A stretch of DNA of 64,000 nucleotides, taken from positions 55,577,703 through 55,641,702 of the forward strand of contig CAMGYJ010000002.1 in NCBI GenBank assembly GCA_946122785.1. Direction: 5' to 3'. This document shows, piece after piece, positions 33,842-45,437 of the stretch. Made by a program: the position numbers and the translations under genes. Source of the stretch: Linum tenue. Lineage: Eukaryota > Streptophyta > Magnoliopsida > Malpighiales > Linaceae. The notes beneath the pieces were generated by a model. That model saw nothing but the letters and a program-made list of their open reading frames with translations. It did not search any database and was not told where the DNA came from. Within the stretch, counting starts at the first letter, position 1. Every line of letters starts with the position of its first letter.

Positions 33842-33853
33842 TGGTATCAGAGC
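33842..33853 (+). promoter_or_regulatory. CRM-like primer-binding site, tRNA-Met type
   Basis: TGGTATCAGAGC, three bases inside the 5' LTR, matches the initiator tRNA-Met complement used by many chromoviruses. Confidence 0.9.
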
Positions 33854-33870
33854 CCGGCCGATACCGAGGG

Positions 33871-36800
33871 ATGCCGCCCCGTCGACAGGCGCGAGCCTAC
33901 AACGCGGAGGACGTCGATCTCGCTGAGTTGCGACGTGACAACGCGGAGGTTCGCCGCGACAATGACGAGCTGCGGCGCCAGGTTGAAGTTCTGTCACAGC
34001 GGCTGGATGAGGTCGTCCACCTGCAACGTCAATATGATGAGGTCACCATTGTCGACGAGAATCCGTTCGCTGAACCCCGCCCACGCTCACCCGAACGCCC
34101 TAATCATCGATGGGAGCAGGGGTTTAGGGTGGAGGTTCCACAGTTTGATGGCAGCCTGAAGCCGGAAGAATTCCTTGACTGGCTCTCCCAAGTCGAGGAG
34201 ATTTTGGACTTTAAAGACGTTCCCGATGACCGTCGTGTCCCACTAGTGACAATCCGATTGCACGGTCGCGCCCAAGCGTGGTGGCAGCAGCTGAAGCACA
34301 CTCGAGCGCGGCAGGGCAAGGCCAAAATCGCGAGCTGGATCAAGTTCCGGAAACACCTGCGGGCGGCGTTCTTGCCCTACAATTTTGATCGGGAGCTTTA
34401 CCAGCGCTTCCAAAACCTACGACAGGGCACCCGTTCCGTGGACGAATATTCGGCTGAGTTTTATTCTTGTTTGGCGCGCGTGGACATCAGTGAGTCCCCG
34501 CTTCAGCTGGTTTCTCGCTATATCGGTGGTCTACGTCTTCAGCTACAGGACGTTCTCAACATGTTTGATCCCGTCAGCGTGGCGGAGGCCCAACAACGCG
34601 CAGTTCAAGCCGAGAAGCAGCTAGCTCGTCGCGGCATCAGCAACTTCAGGCCTCCGAACACCACTCCGGCACTTCCCCCACCCCAAGGTCGGGATAGCCC
34701 TAACCCGCCGCCAGCGCGACCCGTGCCCGGCAACACACAGGGACGATTGGGCGCGTTGCGTTGCTTCAACTGTGGGGAGGTGGGGCATCGTCAGGTGGAT
34801 TGTCGAAACCCGAAGGCCAACACACGCGGCCTGTTTACGGAAGGCGAGTCGCTGGAACCAGAATTCACTGGGGATGCAAACCCAATTTATGACCAATACG
34901 AGGAGGCCGCAGAGTACGTCTCTGGTGACGTGGGTCCCTTGCTGGTGCTCCGCCGGGCGTGCTTCACCCCACGTGCCTCTGATCATGAGTGGCTGCGCAA
35001 TAACCTCTTCCATTCCACATGCACAATCGAGGGTAAAGTTTGCTCCTTCATCATCGATGCTGGTAGCTGTGAGAACGTGGTTTCTGAAGTGGCGGTCGCG
35101 AAGTTGGGATTGACCACCGAATCCCATCCCAAACCGTATCGCCTTTCTTGGCTTAGTCAGGGCACGGATGTCACTGTCTCTCAACGCGTGCTTGTGAATT
35201 TTTCAGTCGGACCTACCTACCGGGACGCGGTCTATTGTGATGTAGTCCCCATGGACGCCTGCCACTTACTCCTCGGCCGGCCCTGGCAATACGACAACTC
35301 CGTTCTGCACGACGGGCGAGCCAATACCTACACCTTTCTCTTTCGGGGTGTGAAGATTGTCTTGGTGCCAACCAAGCCTAAGGGCGGCTTGAACCCGCAA
35401 CGACCAGCCCTCACACCGCCGACGACCCTGTTGGCTCGAGGTCCCTTCCAGGCGGCCATGCGAGAGTCGGGCTTGGTGCTTGTGGTGTGTTGCTCCCTCC
35501 TTTCGCACACTACCCCGCAACCTGTACATGTTCCTGTTCAGCAACTGTTGCTGGAGTTCGCAGACGTTTTCCCGGAAAACCTGCCAAAGGAGCTACCACC
35601 ACTACGTGACATTCAGCATCATATCGACTTGGTCCCTGGTGCGGTTCTCCCTAACCGTCCCCACTATCGTATGAGTCCCCAAGAACACGAGGAGCTACGT
35701 CGTCAAGTCGAGGACCTCCTGGCCAAGGGTCATGTCCGCGAGAGCCTTAGTCCGTGTGCTGTTCCCGCTCTCCTCACGCCTAAGAAGGACGGCTCATGGC
35801 GCATGTGTGTGGACAGTCGGGCCATCAACAAGATCACCGTTCGATATCGATTTCCGATTCCACGCTTGGATGACCTCCTGGATCAATTGGGTGGCGCAAC
35901 AGTGTTCAGTAAGCTGGACTTGAAGAGCGGTTACCATCAGATTCGCATCCGCATGGGCGATGAATGGAAGACGGCTTTCAAGACTCGAGAAGGTCTGTTC
36001 GAGTGGCTGGTTATGCCATTCGGTCTCTCCAATGCACCTAGTACGTTCATGCGGGTGATGAATCAAGTCCTGAGGCCGTTCATTGGGACATGTGTCGTCG
36101 TTTATTTCGATGACATTCTCATCTATAGTGCGGATGAGAAAACTCATTTGGACCACCTCCGTGACGTGCTTCTCGTTCTTCGTCGCGAGAAGTTCTATGC
36201 GGCAACCGCTAAGTGTGCCTTCTTCGCCGCCTCCATTCAGTTTCTGGGATACGTCGTCTCGCGGGAAGGGCTCAGGGTCGACCCCAGCAAGGTACAGGCT
36301 GTCGCCCAATGGCCTCGGCCCTCGTCGATCACGGAGGTACGCAGCTTCCATGGCCTCGCATCGTTTTATCGGAGGTTTATCCCACACTTCAGCGGCATTA
36401 TGGCTCCTCTCACGGATTGCATCCGAGGCTCGAAGTTTCACTGGACTCCCGACGCCGAGGCCGCGTTTCTGGAAGTCAAACAGCGCCTCGTTGCTGCCCC
36501 TATCTTGGTTCTACCCGACTTCGGTCAACCGTTTGAGTTGCACTGTGATGCTTCCAAGACAGGCATCGGGGCGGTTCTCAGCCAGTCAGGCCGACCAGTG
36601 GCTTATTTCAGTGAGAAGCTATCCGGCGCCAAGCTCCGTTTCAGTACTTACGATGTGGAATTCTACGCAGTTGTTCAGGCGATCAAGCATTGGCGACATT
36701 ATTTGTTTCATCGGGAGTTCATCTTGTTTACCGATCATGATTCCCTCAAACATCTCGGCAGCCAGGATAAGATCTCTCATCGGCATGCCTCGTGGGTCGC

Positions 36801-38229
36801 ATACCTCCAGCAGTTTACCTTTGTCATCAAACATAAGGCGGGAGTGTCCAACAGGGTGGCGGATGCCTTGAGCCGGCGCAGCGGATTACTCACCGAAATG
36901 CGCATTCATGTCCCTGGCTTCGAGTCGTTCCTAGAGCTCTATGTGGATGATCCGTTTTTCTCCCAGATCATGACCCGGCTACAGCAGGGGGAACCCACGG
37001 ATTTTGTCCTGGACGGTGGGTTCTTGTTTCGCGGCACTCAACTTTGTATCCCCGCCTGCAGCTTGCGATTGAAGATTATTCAGGAGCTCCATAACGAGGG
37101 GCATGTGGGCCGTGATCGTACGTTCCTTCTCCTCGCTGCCTCCTACTTCTGGCCGACCATGCGCAAGGAGGTGGGTCGCTACGTTGCCCGTTGTCGCATT
37201 TGTCAGATGGCGAAAGGCACCTCGACCAATGCTGGTCTCTACCTCCCTCTTCCTATACCTACGCAGCCTTGGTCTGATATCAGCATGGACTTCGTCCTGG
37301 GGCTTCCTCGTACGCAGCGGGGTTCTGATTCCATTTTCGTGGTCGTTGACCGGTTCTCGAAGATGGTTCATTTCATTCCGTGTAAGAAGACATCGGATGC
37401 TGTCGCGGTCGCCCTTCTCTATTTCCGAGATATCTATCGATTGCATGGTCTCCCGGCCTCTATTGTCTCTGATCGTGATTCCCGTTTTGTGAGTCACTTT
37501 TGGCGCAGTTTGTGGCGCATGGTCAATACCCAGCTGAATTTTAGTAGTGCTTATCACCCCCAAACTGATGGCCAGACGGAGGTTGTTAATCGGTCGCTGG
37601 GTAACCTGTTGCGTTGTTTGGTGGGTGATCATCCAAAGTCCTGGGATCAGAAGCTGCCTCAAGCTGAGTTCGCCCACAATCGCGCCGTGAATCGCTCCAC
37701 CGGGTTTTCCCCGTTTCAGGTCGTCTTTGGGTTGGTGCCCCGGGGTCCTCTGGACCTGCTTGCGTTGCCTTCCAAGGTGCGGAACCATGCTACGGCTGCG
37801 GAGTTGGTTGACAAGCTGGCTACTGTCCATCAGACCACACACGACCGCTTGGAGGCATCTTCGGCTGCTTACAAAACCCGCGCGGATCAACGCCGCCGCG
37901 CTGTGGAGTTCCAGGTCGGGGACTTTGTCTGGGCGGTCCTTACTAAGGATCGTTTTCCTCCTCGTGAGTACAGCAAGCTCGCTGCTCGGAAGATTGGGCC
38001 GGTGGAGATCGTCGAGAAGATCAACCCCAATGCCTACCGTCTCCGTCTGCCGAGCCATATCCGTACCGCCGATGTTTTCAACGTCAAGCACCTCATCCCA
38101 TTTGCCGACGATCCCTCGCCTGAGGACGCGGAGGCGGCATTGGATTCGAGGGCGAATCTTTTCTACCCCGGCGGGAATGATGAGGAGGCGGCATTGCCAT
38201 GCACGCCATGCACCGGGCCAGCTACTTAG
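33871..38229 (+). CDS. gag-pol: CRM-like gag-pol polyprotein, intact (1452 aa)
   Basis: The ATG at 33871 is the first in the frame after the primer site; the frame is also open upstream to 33841, but that overlaps the primer site. In order: a charged coiled-coil start (about residues 10-60); the gag domain (VEVPQFDGSLKPEEFLDWLS onward); a CX2CX4HX4C knuckle near 297 (CFNCGEVGHRQVDC); a protease with DAGS near 394; an RT with YFDD near 744; RNase H from HCDAS near 890; an integrase with the HHCC finger near 1073-1110 and D, D and E near 1139, 1201 and 1236; and the GPF/Y module (KIGPVEIVEKINPNAYRL). No chromodomain follows. The last 17 codons lie in the 3' LTR. No stop or frameshift is visible. 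Confidence 0.94.
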   Translation: MPPRRQARAYNAEDVDLAELRRDNAEVRRDNDELRRQVEVLSQRLDEVVHLQRQYDEVTIVDENPFAEPRPRSPERPNHRWEQGFRVEVPQFDGSLKPEEFLDWLSQVEEILDFKDVPDDRRVPLVTIRLHGRAQAWWQQLKHTRARQGKAKIASWIKFRKHLRAAFLPYNFDRELYQRFQNLRQGTRSVDEYSAEFYSCLARVDISESPLQLVSRYIGGLRLQLQDVLNMFDPVSVAEAQQRAVQAEKQLARRGISNFRPPNTTPALPPPQGRDSPNPPPARPVPGNTQGRLGALRCFNCGEVGHRQVDCRNPKANTRGLFTEGESLEPEFTGDANPIYDQYEEAAEYVSGDVGPLLVLRRACFTPRASDHEWLRNNLFHSTCTIEGKVCSFIIDAGSCENVVSEVAVAKLGLTTESHPKPYRLSWLSQGTDVTVSQRVLVNFSVGPTYRDAVYCDVVPMDACHLLLGRPWQYDNSVLHDGRANTYTFLFRGVKIVLVPTKPKGGLNPQRPALTPPTTLLARGPFQAAMRESGLVLVVCCSLLSHTTPQPVHVPVQQLLLEFADVFPENLPKELPPLRDIQHHIDLVPGAVLPNRPHYRMSPQEHEELRRQVEDLLAKGHVRESLSPCAVPALLTPKKDGSWRMCVDSRAINKITVRYRFPIPRLDDLLDQLGGATVFSKLDLKSGYHQIRIRMGDEWKTAFKTREGLFEWLVMPFGLSNAPSTFMRVMNQVLRPFIGTCVVVYFDDILIYSADEKTHLDHLRDVLLVLRREKFYAATAKCAFFAASIQFLGYVVSREGLRVDPSKVQAVAQWPRPSSITEVRSFHGLASFYRRFIPHFSGIMAPLTDCIRGSKFHWTPDAEAAFLEVKQRLVAAPILVLPDFGQPFELHCDASKTGIGAVLSQSGRPVAYFSEKLSGAKLRFSTYDVEFYAVVQAIKHWRHYLFHREFILFTDHDSLKHLGSQDKISHRHASWVAYLQQFTFVIKHKAGVSNRVADALSRRSGLLTEMRIHVPGFESFLELYVDDPFFSQIMTRLQQGEPTDFVLDGGFLFRGTQLCIPACSLRLKIIQELHNEGHVGRDRTFLLLAASYFWPTMRKEVGRYVARCRICQMAKGTSTNAGLYLPLPIPTQPWSDISMDFVLGLPRTQRGSDSIFVVVDRFSKMVHFIPCKKTSDAVAVALLYFRDIYRLHGLPASIVSDRDSRFVSHFWRSLWRMVNTQLNFSSAYHPQTDGQTEVVNRSLGNLLRCLVGDHPKSWDQKLPQAEFAHNRAVNRSTGFSPFQVVFGLVPRGPLDLLALPSKVRNHATAAELVDKLATVHQTTHDRLEASSAAYKTRADQRRRAVEFQVGDFVWAVLTKDRFPPREYSKLAARKIGPVEIVEKINPNAYRLRLPSHIRTADVFNVKHLIPFADDPSPEDAEAALDSRANLFYPGGNDEEAALPCTPCTGPAT

Positions 38230-38491
38230 TGTCGGTTGTGTCATTCTTTCTTGCGTTGTTTTTCATCTTTCCTTGTCCACGTCGGTTAGGATAGTTTTTG
38301 TTCTTTCCTTGTCAAAGTCGGTTAGGGTATTTTGTAACTCTTTATAAAGCGTGTTCTATGTTCGGTATCGGCAGTTTTTTTTGATTGAATAAAGAAGAAA
38401 AGAGGGCTTTCCTCGCATAATTCGACTCGGGTATTCCTTTGAATCAACGAGGCTCGAGTTTACTATTCCCTTCATCACGCACGCTGCATCA
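38178..38491 (+). repeat. CRM-like 3' LTR (314 bp)
   Basis: Second copy. The polyprotein reads 52 bp into it and stops at 38227-38229. The short GGCGGGAA before it is the likely polypurine tract. Confidence 0.95.
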
Positions 38492-40770
38492 AAAGGTCTA
38501 CCCAGTATCAAGGGCACATCAACATCCTCATTTATGTCCAAAATCACAAAGTCAACAGGATATGAAAATGGCCCTACTGCGACTATCAAGTCCTCTGCTA
38601 TACCCCTAGGATGCACAATAGATCTATCAGCAAGCTGGATGCTCATCCTAGTATTACTGGGTTCACCTAGGCCTAGCTTCTTAAACAATGAATATGGCAT
38701 GACATTAATGCTAGCGCCTAAATCCGCCAAGGACTTCCCTACATGCAAACTACCAATCATGCAAGGGATAGTGAAACTCCCTGGATCTTTTCGCTTCTCT
38801 GGTAGTTTGTTCTGCAGGATGGCAGAACACTCCTCGTTTAGCATCACCGTAGACAGCTCCCCAAGCTTCCTCTTGTTGGTGAGGAGATCCTTCATGAACT
38901 TGGCATACTTGGGCATCTTCGATAATGCCTCCACGAAGGGCATGCTAATATTCACCTGCTTCAGCATTGCCATGAATTTGGCAAACTCAGTCTCCAGTCG
39001 GTCTTTGTGCAACCGAGTAGGAAAGGGAAGCTGTGGTACATACTCCTTCACCACTGGTTGCGGTGTAGGAGCAGGCACCTCAACCTCCTTCTCCATTTCT
39101 TCCTGATTAGCTGGAAGTGCTGAAGCAGGGGTCTCTTTCTCCGCTGCCCGACCAGGTGAATCGGCAGTCACCTTGCCACTCCTGGTTGTGATGGCACTGC
39201 CGTTTTCATCCTGGTTCTGCGGGTGAGGAATGGTCTGACCAGGCAAGGTACCTGGAGTCCGTCGAGCAACAGCCTGGGCAACACCACCAAGCTGGGTCTG
39301 TATATCTCGCAGCACAGCCTGCGTGTTTCTCTGACCAGCTTCCAGCTCCAAGAACTTGCCAGAAGCCTTCTCCATGAACTGCTCCATGTTATTGAATTTA
39401 CGTGCACTGGAGGCGGCCAGAGAACCCACCAGATCTCTCAGTTCCGCCATCGGGTCAACCTGTGCTGGGGCTGCCCCTGCCTGTGGAAATGGTCGTGCCT
39501 GCGACTGAGGTGGAACTGGCCCCTGTCTGGGCTGGTAGAGTGGCTGCTGTTGCTGCTGAAATTGCCCCTGTCTGGGCTGGAATGGAGGCCTCTGGAAACC
39601 GGGAGGTCCCTGGGGAGCTGGTGGTCTGGGATTTGGCCCAGCCCAAGAAAAGTTAGGATGCTGACGCCACCCCTCATTATAGGTGTTGCTGTAGGGGTCA
39701 AAGCGCCTGGCATTCCCGATGAAATCCACCTGCTCCTGGGGAGTGGACGACTCCCTCATAGCCTGACAGTCCTCCACGGTGTGATGAGAGCTCTCACACC
39801 ACTGGCAGTGCATCGCCTGCGGCTGTCCGGTACCTGCAATCAAACCAGAACGATCGATAGCTGAAACCAGCTTCGATACCACCTGCACCAGATCAGATGA
39901 CTGGGTGCCCACAGCATGCACACCCCTTCCAGGTGCTCGTCTCGATCTCCTGGCAGTGCCCCAGTCATAACCATTCTCCGCCATCTCCTCAAAGAGTTGA
40001 TTCAGCTGTGGCGGGATTTTGGTCAGCATGTTCCCGCCACAAACCGAATCGATCAGCTGCTTGTCCTCCGGGAAGAGGGCGTGATAGAAAGTGCCCACCT
40101 TAAACGCATCATTGAAACCATGGTTGGGACACCTGAGAAAGAGGCTGGTGTACCTCTCCCAAGCATCCCTAATGGTCTCATCCTCATCCTGAGAAAAGTG
40201 TGTAATCTGCTTCTGGAGATCAGCTGTCTTGGATGGAGGATGGTAGCGGGTGAGGAACTTGTCCGCCAGGTTGGCGAACGTGGTGATGGAGCCCGGAGGT
40301 CGAGTGTCTAGCCACTCCTTGGCCTGCCCCTCCAGAGTGAATGGGAAGTACCGCAGCTGGATGGCATCTGCCGGTACCCCATTGATCTTGATTCCATCGA
40401 TGAGCTCGTGGAATCGCCTGAGATGTGATCGAGGGCACTCTCCCTCCTTACCACGGAACACTACTGAACCGCGCAGCATGGTGATCACGGAGGTGCTCAC
40501 CTCAAAGTTGTTGGCTGGGACCTGAGGGTGTTGAATAGGTGACCTCATGTCCGCAGCCCTAGCGGTCCAGTATGATCCCATGGTCTGCTCCCCGGGGATC
40601 ATATCACGGTTCTCTGGATCAGCCATCTCGCCTTCTTCTTCTTCTAACGGCAGCTGTGGTAGCTCCTCCTCCGCAGCCAGTCGTGCCTTTAGAGCCCGCT
40701 TGAAGTTCCTGCAAGTTCGTTCAAGCTCCTGGTCTAACGGTAGTAGATCTCCCGACTGGCTACGGGTCAT
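38492..40770 (-). CDS. gag-pro: E2 gag-protease, upstream part, interrupted by the CRM-like element
   Basis: The ATG is at 40768-40770. The gag domain has AIQLRYFPFTLEGQAKEWLD and FLTRYHPPSKTADLQKQITH segments. A CX2CX4HX4C knuckle (CQWCESSHHTVEDC) lies near 39805-39765, followed by a Gln/Pro-rich linker. The protease has [10 protein letters not shown] near 38715. The frame stops being E2 at 38492, right after the conserved protease box LGRPF, where the chromovirus begins; the frame then runs a further 45 codons into its LTR. Unlike E1 there is no stop between gag and pro-pol. The encoded particle protein and protease could in principle still be made as a truncated product. Confidence 0.9.
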
Positions 40771-40891
40771 GCACTACCTGCACACACTCAGAAGAAACAA
40801 CCCGTGAAGGCACACAGGTGGAAAAGAAAAATGCACTAAAGAAAAAGCTAGAGTAACAAATTATCACGTTTCCCCAATAACCTAGAGGGTT

Positions 40892-40908
40892 CCCCGGCAA
40901 CGGCGCCA
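40892..40908 (-). promoter_or_regulatory. E2 primer-binding site, tRNA-Asp type
   Basis: The same 17 bases as in E1 (TGGCGCCGTTGCCGGGG on the element strand), six bases from the 5' LTR. Confidence 0.88.
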
Positions 40909-40914
40909 AAAACT

Positions 40915-42258
40915 TGACACGCCAAAACACAACACCAAACTGCGACCAAGTGTAATCGCAGTCCGGGAATGCAGTAACAGGCAAGTTTAATTATCAACCC
41001 GGGGTCTAGATCTACTGCTTACTCCGTGATTCTCTATTATCTAGCAAACTAGTTCGAGTGATTGTTGTTTAACGCAAAAGCAGTAAGAAAGCAGGAAATG
41101 GTTCGGTTTTCAAAAGCAGTTAAGAGTCACTCGGGATTGAGTCCCCCTAGCCCCTTAGTTAGGTTCAATTGCAATTCCCTGGGTTGATTTACTGTTGATT
41201 AGACTGCGGAAGATCCGACAGTAGCTTGGAATCTCTTAAGCTGACCAAGCCCTCTCAGTCTAACTTCCCGGCAGACGACTAGTCTTCACCGGGATAGAAA
41301 GCTGAGGCTATAAACACAGAACTCCACTACTGGCGTTAAGAACACCAGTACAAAGCAGTCAACTGGCTAACTCTCGTATAGCCAGTCTCCTACTATCGAA
41401 TGAAAAAGCTCTAACAACCTAATCAGATTCTATCTATCTCAGGTTGAAGCAGAAATTGAAACAAGCTGATCAGACTCAAATCAATTCATGAAACATGCAT
41501 CATTCGATTAAAATCAAACAATAATATCATCCCAAGTCATTACAATCAAATCCCTAACACAAGGAACTAGGGTTCTTCATACCCAAGTGAGAGAAAGGTT
41601 CTACTCCATAGAGAGAGAAGAGAAAACAAGAATCGGATTAGTCATACTCATAACGATGAGGATAATCTGCTCCGGGACGATGATGTTCACTCCTATGACG
41701 ATCTCCAGGCTCGATTCGATGAAATCCAGCTCTTAGACGGCTTCTAGGATGAGTTCTTCGCACTTTCTCTCTCTAGGGCTCTGTTTTTGCTCTGAAAACA
41801 CGATTCTCCCCCTTTTGGCTCGGATTAGGCACTAAAACCGGATTTCCCCAGGTGCACGGGCAGGCGCACGGCCGTGCACCACCCCATTCTGGCCGTGCAA
41901 CTCTCAAAACGCGCCGTTTCATTTATTCAAGCTCAGCCTCCTTGCACGGCCAGGCGCACGGCCGTGCAAGCCTGGAATGTGCCCGTGCACGGCCTCGGCG
42001 TGAGGCGCACGGCCAAATAGCTCATGTGCACGGCCGTGCAGCCTCCTGGTCTGGCCGTGCACTCCTCCAAAAGCTCGCCAATCGTCCGTTCTTCGTCCAA
42101 TCGACCCCAGACTCGCTCCTAAGCCTTCATTCACGTACTAGGACCTGAAATAACACAACCAAGCACAACCTAGCGTGAAATCGGCCTAAAACACGAGAAT
42201 CAACACCTCAAACAGTGTAAGTATGAGGGTAAAAACATGTGTAAATGACGGTCTATCA
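40915..42258 (-). repeat. E2 5' LTR (1344 bp)
   Basis: Upstream LTR of the minus-strand element; the primer site lies six bases inside. It carries the same three palindromes as the other copy (about 41867-42042). Confidence 0.93.
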
Positions 42259-42263
42259 ACGAC

Positions 42264-45200
42264 CCTGTTAGCGCATACATGAAGACAATATATGTGGATC
42301 GACCCCGTATAAGCATGCATGCTTCATGGGCTCGCGCATAAGTGCGAGCACCATACGGTCTATATTTATCAACTCATATTTATAGAAAAATGCGCCATTT
42401 GGTAAAAATAAAATAAAATATTCTAAAATAATATAGAAATTTGAATTAATGAGTAGTTTTTCACATCAACGAGTTACAACTCATATTCTAAAAGGTTTAT
42501 AAAATGTTTTCATTATTTATTTTGAGACTCAAACCTTTTTCAATGTATACAACTAAACACTCATTTATAAAATCATTCTTGATTAACTTAATAGCTAAAA
42601 AGTCTTTTTCTATAGTTTGCAGTAATAACAAACAATGTCAACAATAACTTTAGAAGTAAAGTGAAGAAAAAAATTGAGATTTAGTATGTCTTTGGAAATG
42701 TGTGTGTATTTGGCAATTGAAAATTTAGAGCCAGGGAAATTATGTTGGACATATTGTTTGCACCAAAAGTACTGTACGTAGGCAATAAAAAAATCTCAAA
42801 CTAGGCCTTTAGCCTTCTTTATGCATCCTTCATTAGTACTTCTGGCCATTTATCAATAACAGACCATGTCCATACTGCATACGCTTTTTTCTGCTAATTA
42901 GTAATTACTCTACTTTTTTTTACATTACTAAATCTATTTCAATTATAGGGAAGCCTTTTTATCTAGATTTATGTCTTTTGGGTAACTTTGGTATGACTGG
43001 AGTTTAAATTTTGGAGTTTTATTTACTTTTGGGAAGGGAATTGTATGCACTTATAATAGACAATTTTTATCGCATACTATAAAACTCATGTTCATTCATT
43101 ATTATGACAGATTTAGTTGGTAAAGTTCACCATACACAACCAACCTCTCAACTTTCTGCATGATAAGTTCTTTCATAAATAGATCTTACTATCTTAGTAT
43201 CCTGGTCAAGGGACAAAGTGATGGGAATGGTTCGATTCTGTCTATTACTTAGAAGCGAAATTACGGGCAACACTACAAAGAAAAACAAGCATTCCCAAAA
43301 TAATATGAAATTACAGGAATATGAAATTCGTGAATGTTCAATTTGCTGGTTGTACTACTACCTTGAAGCACAGAGGGGATCGGACTAGAAGCTGAAGGTA
43401 GGTTGGTATAAGCGTTGTTTTATGCGATTTCCAGCAAAGGGGTTATAAAGTCAAAAGGAAGCTCAAGTTTGTAGTCTTTTTGCTATGGATTCTCAAATTG
43501 GCGAGGATGAAGAGATAGGATTAGAAGGAACAAGCCACCAACAACAAAAAAAGAAAAAAGAAAAAATATCAATTGTAAATAGTGGGTAACATACTTAATG
43601 TTAGACTAAAAGTTTCTCACTCTCTCTTATATAATATTTTATTTTCTATTATTATTTTTATGGAAGGTTTCTATATTTGGATTTTTTTATATTCTCCTAT
43701 CCGACTCAATCAAGTTTCATCACCTATTTAGGTGATTCAAGTGAATTTATTTATTATTTGAATCTTTTTAAATAATTTTATAATGATTTTTATTTATTGA
43801 TTGATAATTTATTGATAATTTATTAAAATATTTGGGCCGAATTTTATTTATAGAACAAGGCCTCCATAATCTCAGGACCGATCCTGGTAACGTCGGAAGC
43901 CATTATTTCACTAAACGTAAATCATTAAAATAGAATCCGTGAATAAATCCTATACTAGTGAATTAGTGATTTGGTTAACATATTGTCAAGTGGTAAATAA
44001 GGCGGGAGTGTTGTCAAATGTGACAATGTCAATTTCAAATCTCAATCAAAGTATAGGGTAATATAGTTCAAAGTTGATGGGGGATGTTGAAACCCTTTAT
44101 TAATTAGTGGGACTGGGGACACAATAAGAAAGTCAGTGTCGGGGAACAGTTTGCAATGGATCTCCATTTGGCCACGCTTTTAATTATTTATCACAAGCAA
44201 GTTGAAGACACCCGATTTTTCCACGATCCTTCCCAAAGGATGGATGAGTAGTTGTTTGTCCATGTATGCACATGTACTGATGAGAATGAGATGCACATAA
44301 TTTGCTATGTTGATTGTAAGAGTGTGTATGTGTTGTATGGTGCAAAGTATTTCCATAGTGATATCCGAATTCTCCACACCAAAAAAATAGATTACAGGTT
44401 GACGTTTCTTCACAAGACTTCTTCGGTGGTGTAGACGATAAAAGAGAGCACGAAAATGATGATGGCCGGTTACGATTATTAACTCAGTATGAATCGCCGA
44501 CTAATAATTGATAAAGGAATAAAAAGAAGAACATGTTAGACTCACTGAAAGCCATTGATGAGCCGACGACGGTGAACGTGAAGAAGAATGTGGAGATGAA
44601 TTCGACAAGATGTGATCGGAGAGAGCAATTACAAAGTTGGGAAGAAACAATCAATTTTCGGGTTTATATGAATATACAGAGGACAACATAAGAATAAAAA
44701 ACACAATACCATGGTATTTCACAAATATTAGCCCTCCCCTATAGTATTTGGAGAATAGCACATTTGTGTTTGAAGAATAACACCCCCAATTATCATGTTA
44801 CTTTTTTCCAACGAAAGATAGTATTTGATTTCAAATCCCAAATTACACGAAAATGGAACTCAAATACCACACCCCAAATGTGCATTCCAAAAGAGCAATG
44901 GCAGGTGCTTGCATGTGAGAAATTTTTAGATTCGAATCATTCTAAATGATGAATTTGTTAGCTGATAGAGAGTTTTGTGCAACTATGTATTTGTGTGTAT
45001 CGATTTATGTGTGGTGCATTGCATGTGTTATGTGCGAGAACATGTGAAACGTTGACATTAACAAGCATCATTCATTGTAGTATATCCTCGCTCCAAAAAA
45101 AAATTAGTCACAAAAAAATTATATATTTGATGAAACTGGGCAAATTATATATTTGAGTATACATTATATTTAGTTACAAAAAAATTTCTCAAGTATAATA

Positions 45201-45437
45201 ATTAAAATTTGATGGAATTTAAATTGACAGGGATGGAGTTATTTAGTAGGAAAAAACCAGAACTTCAAATAATAAACTTCACAAAACCAGAACTTAAGAG
45301 GGAATAAAGTCGTTATCTTGAACTTCTAGTTTAAGCTTCGGAAAGTCTGAATCAATACCCTTCAATTACATTATAAGAAACCAAACTTTATATTCTTATC
45401 TTTCATAAGGAAAGGAAAAGCTTTTTTATTTTATTTC
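42264..45437. other. AT-rich intergenic sequence
   Basis: This stretch has no recognisable gene, tRNA or bounded element. The small frames around 44180-44434 and 44764-44949 lack domains. Confidence 0.55.

Larger units (their letters stand above)
33525..38491 (+). mobile_element. Complete CRM-like chromovirus (Ty3/Gypsy) nested in E2
   Basis: The element has identical 314-bp LTRs, an AAAGG duplication (33520-33524, 38492-38496), a tRNA-Met-type primer site at 33842-33853 and one open gag-pol frame. The absence of a classical chromodomain after the GPF/Y module, and a reading frame that ends inside the 3' LTR, fit the CRM (centromeric retrotransposon of maize) group; the short LTRs would also suit Reina. 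The lineage is therefore an inference. Identical LTRs and an undamaged frame make it the youngest insertion here and possibly still active. Confidence 0.94.
24403..42258 (-). mobile_element. E2: Athila-lineage Ty3/Gypsy retrotransposon carrying a nested CRM-like element
   Basis: It is bounded by 1344-bp LTRs with TG/CA ends and an ACGAC duplication (24398-24402, 42259-42263). On the minus strand the order is 5' LTR (40915-42258), tRNA-Asp-type primer site, gag-pro (40770-38492), the nested chromovirus (33525-38491), RT-RNase H-integrase (33524-30264), a palindrome-rich spacer, an env-position ORF (28959-27617), a non-coding stretch, the polypurine tract, and the 3' LTR (24403-25746). The LTRs differ at two sites that I can see (near 24608 and 25609 in the left copy). 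Leaving the insertion aside, gag-pol is in one frame with no visible stop, so E2 was probably intact when it was interrupted. Confidence 0.93.

Noticed and set aside
36979..38244. 421-codon open frame on the minus strand of the CRM-like element
   Set aside because: It is fully antisense to the integrase coding region, has no recognised domain, and follows from the high GC and codon bias of the sense frame.
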